From NCBI RefSeq assembly GCF_003762835.1, contig NZ_RJWA01000003.1, forward strand, positions 558,001 to 622,000: DNA of 64,000 nt. Direction: 5' to 3'. Numbering within the stretch: position 1 is the first letter of the stretch; each line of letters begins with the position of its first letter. The notes under the pieces are model-generated. The model was not told the DNA's origin. It saw nothing but the letters and a program-made list of their open reading frames with translations, and made no database searches. Of the stretch, positions 58,681 through 64,000 are shown one piece after another. The DNA is from Micromonospora sp. HM5-17. GTDB lineage: Bacteria; Actinomycetota; Actinomycetes; Mycobacteriales; Micromonosporaceae. A program made the translations under genes and the position numbers.

Positions 58681-60993
58681 GTGATGGCGCCCAACTGGCT
58701 TGACGTCCTCGACGACATCGTCCGGGTCTCGGGCAGACACGGACGCGACGACCTCATCCAGTGGCTCCAACGCCGGCGCGCCCAGCTGCTGGATCCGAGG
58801 CTGCGGGTGCTGATCGTCGGTGAGCCCAAACAGGGCAAGAGTCTCCTGGTCAACGCGTTGCTCAACGCGACGGTCTGCCCGGTCGGGGAGGGGATCGACA
58901 CCACGATCCCGACCGTGGTCGGGCACGCCGAGACCCCCACCGCCGCGCTCGTCTGGACCCCGTTGCCGATTCGGGCGCGCCCCAACGAGCCGGCTGCTGG
59001 GCGGCGGCCCGAGCGGTCCGGGTCGGAGCGGGTGGGGCGCGCCGCGCCCACCTCGCCCGGCCCGCAGCGTCGGCCGCCCGGCGGTTCCGGCGCGGAGACC
59101 TGGCCTCCGGACGGTCGCGGCCCGAAGCCGTGGGCGCCGACCTCGGGCACGCCACCGTGGCCGGCGACGGATGCCGACCCACCACCATGGTCGGCGGCGG
59201 GCTCCCCCGCGGAGAGCTGGTCGGTCTCGGGCGCCGGACCGTGGCCGCCGACGTCGCCGGGCGGGTCGTCATGGGCGCCGAACGAGCCCGGCGGGTCGGC
59301 ACCGGGGAGGATGCCGGCCGGCCCCGGGGCAGGGCAGCGTGGCCGGGGGGCCGCCGCGGGCGGCGTGCCCGGCACGGAGACGGTGGGGCCGGCCCGACGG
59401 ATCGCCGTACCGCTGGAGCGGATCGCGGCCCGGATCAGCGGTCGTACCAGCGTGCTCGTCGACGAAGGGGCGTCGGCCGGCGGCGACGCGGTCGGTGACG
59501 ACCTCGCCGATGCCCCGTCCGGAGCCGGGGTCGAACACGCCGAGATCGGGATACCCCGGGCACTGCTCGCCTCCGGCCTGGTGCTGGTCGACACACCGGG
59601 GCTGGACGCCACGAACCCGCGCCGCACGATCAGTCCGGCCGCGTCCCCCGGACAGGCCGATCTGGTGCTGCTGGTGTCGGACGTGACCCGGGAACTCTCC
59701 GTCGCCGAACTGAACCTGCTGCTGCACATCGCGCAGTCACACGCCAACGTGGCGGTGGTGCAGAGCAAGATCGACCTGGTGCCGGACTGGCGCAGTGTGG
59801 TCGAGCGCAACCGCCGTCACCTGGCCGACGCCGGGGTCTCCGCCGCACTCATCCCGGTCTCGGCGACGCTGCGGCTGCTGGCGGCCCGGACCAACGACAG
59901 AGAGCTCAACGCCGAGTCCCGGTTTCCGGAGCTGATCAGCCGGCTGCGTCGCGACCAGGCGGGCAAGGCCGACGGGCTGGCCCGGGCGGCGGTGGCGCTC
60001 AGCGCACGCACCGTCCTCGAACAACTTGCCGCGCCGCTCCGGGCCGAACTCGCCGTCACGACCGCCGCCAGCACATCCGGGCCGGTCTCGAAGCTGCACG
60101 CCGCCCAGCGGGAGGTGGACGAGCTGCGGCGCTGCTCGGTGCGCTGGCAGAACACCCTGAACGACGAGATGGCGGACCTCATCTCCGACATCGAGTACGA
60201 CCTGCGGGACCGGACCCGGCAGATCCTGCGCAAGGTCGACGAGGCGTTCGACACCGCCGACCCGCTGACCGGCTGGGACACCTTCCAGGAGTGGCTGACC
60301 GAGAACCTGACCGAGGCGGCGGAGGCGAACTACGCGTGGCTGGCCGAGCGCTGCGGCTGGATCGCCCAGCGGGTCGCCAGCAACTTCGAGCGGTACGGCT
60401 TCGACGCGGTGCCGAGCTGGTCGGTGCGCGTGCCGGAGAACCTGGGGGACCGGATCCAGGTGATGGAACAGCCCACGGTCGAGCGGTTCACCCCGACCCA
60501 GAAGCTGGTCACCGGGCTGCGCGGCTCGTACGGCGGTCTCCTGATGTTCGGCCTCGCGACCACGCTGGCCGGACTGCCGCTGATCAACCCCATCTCGCTC
60601 GGCGCCGGTGCGCTCTTCGGCGGCAAGAGCGTCCGGGACGAGAGCAAGGCGTTGCTCAAGCGACGCCAGGCGGCGGTCAAGACGGCCACGCAACGGCACG
60701 TGGACGACTTCTTCCTGCGGCTCAGCAAGGACACCAAGGACACCGCCCGGCAGGTGCAGCGAATGCTTCGTGACCACTTCACCGGGCTCACCGAGGAGCT
60801 CCAGGAGGGGATCATTCGGTCGTTCCGCAGCGCGAAGCAGGCGGCGGAGGTCGACGCGGCGCAACGCGACCAGCGCCAGCGGAGGATCGCGGAGGAGATG
60901 AAGCGCCTGGCCGACCTCTACGAGCGGGCCCAGGCACTGGTCGGGGTCACCGCCGTCACGCCCGGCCGCACCGGGCTCGAGGCGGGGGTGTGA
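58681..60993 (+). CDS. IniA-like dynamin-family GTPase
   Basis: 770 aa from GTG 58681 (ATG 58684 also possible). GTPase motifs: G1 IVGEPKQGKSLLVNALL (about 45-58), G2 IDTTIPTVVGH, G3 LVDTPGLDA near 304 and G4 VVQSKIDLVPDW near 360. Between G2 and G3 is an insert of about 140 residues, Pro/Gly/Trp-rich (WPPDGRGPKPWAP-like repeats). A helical stalk follows, with a hydrophobic membrane-paddle candidate at about 610-640 (LLMFGLATTLAGLPLINPIS). IniA of mycobacteria is a membrane-remodelling bacterial dynamin; the same action is inferred. Confidence 0.87.
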   Translation: MMAPNWLDVLDDIVRVSGRHGRDDLIQWLQRRRAQLLDPRLRVLIVGEPKQGKSLLVNALLNATVCPVGEGIDTTIPTVVGHAETPTAALVWTPLPIRARPNEPAAGRRPERSGSERVGRAAPTSPGPQRRPPGGSGAETWPPDGRGPKPWAPTSGTPPWPATDADPPPWSAAGSPAESWSVSGAGPWPPTSPGGSSWAPNEPGGSAPGRMPAGPGAGQRGRGAAAGGVPGTETVGPARRIAVPLERIAARISGRTSVLVDEGASAGGDAVGDDLADAPSGAGVEHAEIGIPRALLASGLVLVDTPGLDATNPRRTISPAASPGQADLVLLVSDVTRELSVAELNLLLHIAQSHANVAVVQSKIDLVPDWRSVVERNRRHLADAGVSAALIPVSATLRLLAARTNDRELNAESRFPELISRLRRDQAGKADGLARAAVALSARTVLEQLAAPLRAELAVTTAASTSGPVSKLHAAQREVDELRRCSVRWQNTLNDEMADLISDIEYDLRDRTRQILRKVDEAFDTADPLTGWDTFQEWLTENLTEAAEANYAWLAERCGWIAQRVASNFERYGFDAVPSWSVRVPENLGDRIQVMEQPTVERFTPTQKLVTGLRGSYGGLLMFGLATTLAGLPLINPISLGAGALFGGKSVRDESKALLKRRQAAVKTATQRHVDDFFLRLSKDTKDTARQVQRMLRDHFTGLTEELQEGIIRSFRSAKQAAEVDAAQRDQRQRRIAEEMKRLADLYERAQALVGVTAVTPGRTGLEAGV

Positions 60994-62489
60994 GCCGGGC
61001 GGTCTCCGGGATCGCCGAGGCGTCCTGGGAACTGCTGACCGAGGCGGTGGAGCTGTACCGGACCGACCAGCGCGCGGTGCGCCGGCTGCACCGCCAGCTC
61101 GAGCGGTACGCCGAGCCGCTGCGAATCGCCGTCGCCGGCCCGTGGCGGTCGGGCAAGTCCACCCTGCTCAACGCCATCATGGGCGAGGAGGTCGCGCCGG
61201 TCGAGGTCGCCGACGGCCGTCAGGTCTTCACCTGGTACGAGGACGGCGCCCAGCCGCGGGTCACCGCGTACGCGGCCAGCGGCTCGCCGCGGGAGCTGGC
61301 GGTGACCCGGACCGCGCGCGGCATGCGGGTCGATCTGGGCGGCTGGCGGTGGGACCAGGTTGACGACATCGTGGTGCAGTGGCCCACCCGCGCACTGCGG
61401 CACGCCGTCCTCATCGACACTCCGGCGATCTCGCCCGAACTCGACCCGGTGGGCGGTCCGGACCGGACGCCGCCGGAGCTGCCCGACGCCGGGGCGTCCG
61501 TGCTCGGCCGGGTGGTCCGGGAGGCGGATGCCGTGCTCTACCTGAGCCGGGACGGCCGCGGCGACGACCTGGGGTCCCTCCGGGCGGCGGAGCCGGACTC
61601 GGTGGCCGGTGCGGCCCCCGTCAACGTGCTGATGGTGCTCTCCCGGGTCGACGAACTCGCCGGCGGCCGGATCGATGCGCTGTTGACGGCCCGACAGCTC
61701 GCCCGCCGGTACCGGCGGGACCCGGCGATCAGCGCCCGCTGCCTGAGCGTCGTCGCGCTCGGTGGCCTGGTCGCGCTGGCGGGTCGGGTGCTGACCGAAC
61801 CAGAGTACGCCGCGCTGGCCGTGCTGGCCCGGCTGCCGAAGGCGGAGAACGACCGGCTGCTCCTCTCCACGGATCGGTTCACCGCCCCCGACGCCCCGGT
61901 CGCGGTCGACGTCGCGACCCGGCGCGCGCTCCTCGACCGGCTGGGCATCTTCGGGGTACGCCTGTCGATCACGTTGATCCGTACCGGCTGCGACACCCGG
62001 GCCCGGCTCGCCACCGAGCTGGTCCGGCGCAGCGGCCTGGCTGAGCTCCGCGAGTCGATCACCCGGTACTTCGTGGACCGCACCCCGCTGCTCAAGGCCC
62101 GGTCGGCGTTGGCGGCGCTGGAGTCGCTGCTGCGGACGGAGCCGCGCCCGGGGACGAAGGAACTTCTCGCCCGGCTGGAGCACGTGCTCGCCACGGCGCA
62201 CGAGTTCCGGGAGCTGCGGCTGCTGGCCGCGCTGCTCGGCGGCCGGATCCGGTTCGAACCCGAACTGCTGGCGGAGGCGAACCGGCTGCTCGGCGGCGAC
62301 GGCACCAGTCTGGCGGCCCGACTCGGCATCGAACACGACGCCACCGCGGACGAGCTGTGGGAACGGGGTTGCGTCGCGGTGCGGCGGTGGCAGGAGTTGG
62401 CCGAGGACCCGGCGTACGGGGCCGAGCAGCGGCGGGCCGCCCGGGTCGTGGTACGCAGTTGCGAGGGGATGCTGGCCGAGCTGACCTGA
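60990..62489 (+). CDS. IniC-like dynamin-family GTPase
   Basis: 499 aa, close to mycobacterial IniC in length. GTG 60990 overlaps the IniA-like stop by 4 bp. G1: AVAGPWRSGKSTLLNAIMG near residue 48; G3: LIDTPAIS (the usual Gly of DTPG is Ala); G4: VLSRVDEL. The C-terminal two-thirds is helical, without an obvious transmembrane segment. Likely a hetero-partner of the IniA-like protein. Compared with it, the GTPase domain is compact and has no Pro-rich insert. Confidence 0.86.
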   Translation: MSRAVSGIAEASWELLTEAVELYRTDQRAVRRLHRQLERYAEPLRIAVAGPWRSGKSTLLNAIMGEEVAPVEVADGRQVFTWYEDGAQPRVTAYAASGSPRELAVTRTARGMRVDLGGWRWDQVDDIVVQWPTRALRHAVLIDTPAISPELDPVGGPDRTPPELPDAGASVLGRVVREADAVLYLSRDGRGDDLGSLRAAEPDSVAGAAPVNVLMVLSRVDELAGGRIDALLTARQLARRYRRDPAISARCLSVVALGGLVALAGRVLTEPEYAALAVLARLPKAENDRLLLSTDRFTAPDAPVAVDVATRRALLDRLGIFGVRLSITLIRTGCDTRARLATELVRRSGLAELRESITRYFVDRTPLLKARSALAALESLLRTEPRPGTKELLARLEHVLATAHEFRELRLLAALLGGRIRFEPELLAEANRLLGGDGTSLAARLGIEHDATADELWERGCVAVRRWQELAEDPAYGAEQRRAARVVVRSCEGMLAELT

Positions 62490-62503
62490 GCCGGCGGTGC
62501 CGG

Positions 62504-63202
62504 TCAGAAGTCGAGGAACCCGAGCCGGATCGCGGCGTCCCGGGCGATCAGGAAACCGGCGATCCCGATGATCCAGCCGGTGGTGCTGCCACCCTTCTCG
62601 ACGATCCAGGTGTTGAGCCGGCCCAGCAGCCGTTCCGTCGGGCCCGGGACGGCGGCCCGGGTCGCGAGCAGGACCCCGGCCGGCAGGACCATGACCAGGC
62701 AGTAGCCGGCCAGCAGCACCGGCACCGTCCAGTCCGCGAGGTCCGCGGTGGCCATCAGCCCGATCGCCCCGAGGTACGGCAGCATGGTCGCGACCTCGGC
62801 CAGCGCCGCCAGCAGGGCGAGCCCGACCAGCCAGCCGGCCGAGGCGGTGCCGCCGGTGACCCGGTCCCGCCACCGGGCCGCCGGGCCGGGCCCCCGCCGC
62901 CGCCTGCCGTCGAAGCGGAAGCTCAGCACGAGCAGGCCGACGCCGACCGCGAGCTGGACGTAGTCGAGGATGACGGAGCTGCCCGCCCGGTCGAGCGCGG
63001 TCATGAGTCGCCCACCGCCGTAGACCAGCAGCAGGCCGACGCCGAAGTAGAAGAGCGCGATGGTGCCGAGGTAACCCAGGACACGTCCGACGCTGATCCG
63101 CTTGGGCGACAGGAGCAGCCAGACCGGGATGAAGAGGGTGCCGATGCTGGTGCTGTCCAGCAGCGCGAGGCCGGCGAGCGAGAGCAGGAGGGCGGCGTTC
63201 AC
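62504..63202 (-). CDS. GAP/Sap family (LysE-like) membrane protein
   Basis: A 232-aa protein with six transmembrane helices in two sets of three around a basic loop (RFDGRRRRGPGP). LLSLAGLALLDSTSIGTLFI at the N-terminus is the hallmark of the sulfolipid-1-addressing (Sap/GAP) family, related to LysE exporters and linked to transport of lipid or small molecules. It starts at GTG 63202 and is convergent with the IniC-like gene, with a 14-bp gap. Confidence 0.83.
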   Translation of the reverse strand: MNAALLLSLAGLALLDSTSIGTLFIPVWLLLSPKRISVGRVLGYLGTIALFYFGVGLLLVYGGGRLMTALDRAGSSVILDYVQLAVGVGLLVLSFRFDGRRRRGPGPAARWRDRVTGGTASAGWLVGLALLAALAEVATMLPYLGAIGLMATADLADWTVPVLLAGYCLVMVLPAGVLLATRAAVPGPTERLLGRLNTWIVEKGGSTTGWIIGIAGFLIARDAAIRLGFLDF

Positions 63203-63568
63203 GACCGGGGCGTCCGACGCCGGGCCGCGACATCACGGGCGGGACTGACCATGCGGCCAGTCTCACCGGCCACGGGGCGGGCCACCTCGGCGTCGGGGAG
63301 GAAAGCCGGGTACATCGTTGGACGCACCCGACCGGCCGGGGGCGACCTGGCGGCCGGGACAGGGCGGAGCGGCCACCCGTACCGGGTGGCCGCTCCGCCT
63401 CGCCGGCCGGGTCGCCGGCGGGTTCGGGCCACGGAACCGTTCTCGCGCGTGACCGCGCGGCGCTCACGCACCGCGTCCGACCGGGTCGACCGCCGGATCG
63501 CACGGGGAGGCGGAGAATAATCCCCTCATCCGCGTCACGGCGTCGGTCGCCCGCCCGGCGCGGGTTGC
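63203..63568. other. Intergenic region with a strong hairpin, no supported gene
   Basis: 366 bp between the SPFH gene end and the membrane-protein start. A 90-codon Arg/Pro-rich frame on the minus strand ends at the membrane-protein start but has no family features or Shine-Dalgarno. The only clear structure is the hairpin at 63363-63399. Confidence 0.5.
63363..63399 (-). terminator. 17-bp perfect hairpin terminator
   Basis: GGCGGAGCGGCCACCCG (63363-63379) pairs perfectly with 63383-63399 around the 3-nt loop TAC. It lies 170 bp downstream of the SPFH gene stop (minus strand). There is no U-tract. Confidence 0.65.
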
Positions 63569-64000
63569 TCACTTGCCGCCGGTCACGATGCCCGGGTTGA
63601 TGCAGAGTCCCGGGTTGGTGCCGTTCTTCTCGGCGATCTCGAGGCAGCGGGCGACCTTGTCGACCTTGGCGTTCTTCTCGGTCACCGCCTTTTGCTTCTC
63701 GGCGTTGACCAGATCCTGGTCGAGGTTGCGACCCTGCGCCAGCTTGTCCTGGAACACCTTGATGTTGGCTTCGGTTTTTTCGTCGTGATTGACCCGGATG
63801 ATGGTGACCGAGAGGATCTCGATGTCGGAACCGAGGCGTTCCTGGGCCGAGGCCTTCACCTTCTCGGCGTACGGCCTCAGGTCGACGTTGAGGTTTCCGG
63901 TCTTCGCGTCGATGTTCGCCAGCGGGTTGTAGCTGGCGAAGGCGTCGTTCACCGCGCCGTCGAGTTGGACTCCGACCCGCTGGCCCCGGAAGGCCTCGAA
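63569..64000 (-). CDS. SPFH/band-7 domain protein, C-terminal part (5' end outside window)
   Basis: The last 143 residues are visible. FEAFRGQRVGVQLDGAVNDA, then NVDLRPYAEKVKASAQERLG and IEILSVTIIRVNHDEKTEAN form the end of an SPFH (stomatin/prohibitin) domain. A Lys/Asn-rich helix (QDLVNAEKQKAVTEKNAKV) and a short tail with two Cys follow. SPFH proteins organise membrane microdomains. Its Lys/Asn content is unusual for this GC-rich genome. The start is beyond base 64000. Confidence 0.8.
   Translation of the reverse strand, partial: FEAFRGQRVGVQLDGAVNDAFASYNPLANIDAKTGNLNVDLRPYAEKVKASAQERLGSDIEILSVTIIRVNHDEKTEANIKVFQDKLAQGRNLDQDLVNAEKQKAVTEKNAKVDKVARCLEIAEKNGTNPGLCINPGIVTGGK

Noticed and set aside
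63199-63471. 90-codon frame ending at the GAP/Sap-family start with a GTGA overlap
   Set aside because: The overlap looks like an operon junction, but the frame covers the 17-bp hairpin, is Arg/Pro-rich and lacks a Shine-Dalgarno.
60918-63572. 884-codon minus-strand frame over the IniC-like gene
   Set aside because: Shadow of the GTPase gene and of the membrane-protein gene; no motifs, extreme Arg/Gly/Pro composition.

Overview
The window is high-GC actinobacterial DNA, most likely from a Micromonosporaceae genome (Micromonospora/Plantactinospora/Salinispora type). The grounds are the base composition, many GTG starts, dense operons with 4-bp ATGA/GTGA overlaps, leaderless promoters with a TANNNT -10 box 6-7 nt before the start codon, conservon-type genes and IdeR/DmdR-type iron boxes. 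No tRNA, rRNA, CRISPR array, integrase or insertion sequence was seen.

Layout. 1-2.1 kb: the tail of an ABC exporter, a GNAT acetyltransferase and a Nei-type DNA glycosylase. 2.1-4.2 kb: a YtrA-type regulator/ABC ATPase/permease operon (-) with a 24-bp operator. 4.4-5.5 kb: an ArsR-type regulator. 5.5-9.4 kb: a tightly overlapped five-gene minus-strand operon with a PrsW-like membrane protease, a secreted HExxH protein, a free-standing EF-Tu-domain-II-like protein and a beta-propeller lipoprotein. 9.5-10.9 kb: a CoA-disulfide-reductase-like flavoprotein. 11.3-20.3 kb: a LacI-controlled amino-sugar operon (regulator, FAD enzyme, sugar ABC importer, secreted glycosidase-like protein, ROK kinase, NanE epimerase). 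20.3-21.8 kb: a small membrane protein and a YidC-like insertase. 21.9-23.3 kb: a CBM2-GH18 chitinase gene interrupted by one in-frame TGA. 23.4-33.4 kb: small membrane proteins, a Gfo/Idh/MocA oxidoreductase, LtrA, an ABC-2 transporter with a divergent two-component system, and a DUF2795 gene bracketed by two copies of a dyad repeat. 33.5-36.8 kb: an erythromycin-esterase family enzyme, a decayed TPR-regulator/NUDIX pair and TspO. 36.9-47.0 kb: a siderophore locus (PLP decarboxylase, two IucA/IucC synthetases, ATP-grasp ligase, binding protein, ATPase, two FecCD permeases) with three iron boxes. 47.3-49.2 kb: three envelope proteins (Gln/Ala-rich, holin-like, DUF3618). 49.3-57.3 kb: an anchored CBM2-like protein, an incomplete conservon (kinase, roadblock, DUF742, no GTPase), a large LuxR-family ATPase regulator and an Hsp70-like protein. 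57.6-62.5 kb: a divergent IniB/IniA/IniC-like set with two dynamin-type GTPases. 62.5-64 kb: a GAP/Sap-family membrane protein and the end of an SPFH protein.

How the genes work together. The siderophore locus has the enzyme classes and gene order of the vibrioferrin pathway (ATP-grasp, NIS synthetase, NIS synthetase, decarboxylase) without its exporter, joined to an iron-regulated FecBCDE-type importer. The amino-sugar operon can import a glycan-derived sugar, phosphorylate it and epimerise ManNAc-6-P, but no sialate lyase is present. The Hsp70/LuxR-ATPase/kinase block and the divergent IniBAC-like genes share a repeat-rich intergenic region and may form one envelope-stress unit. These roles rest on motif recognition by eye; no database search was run.
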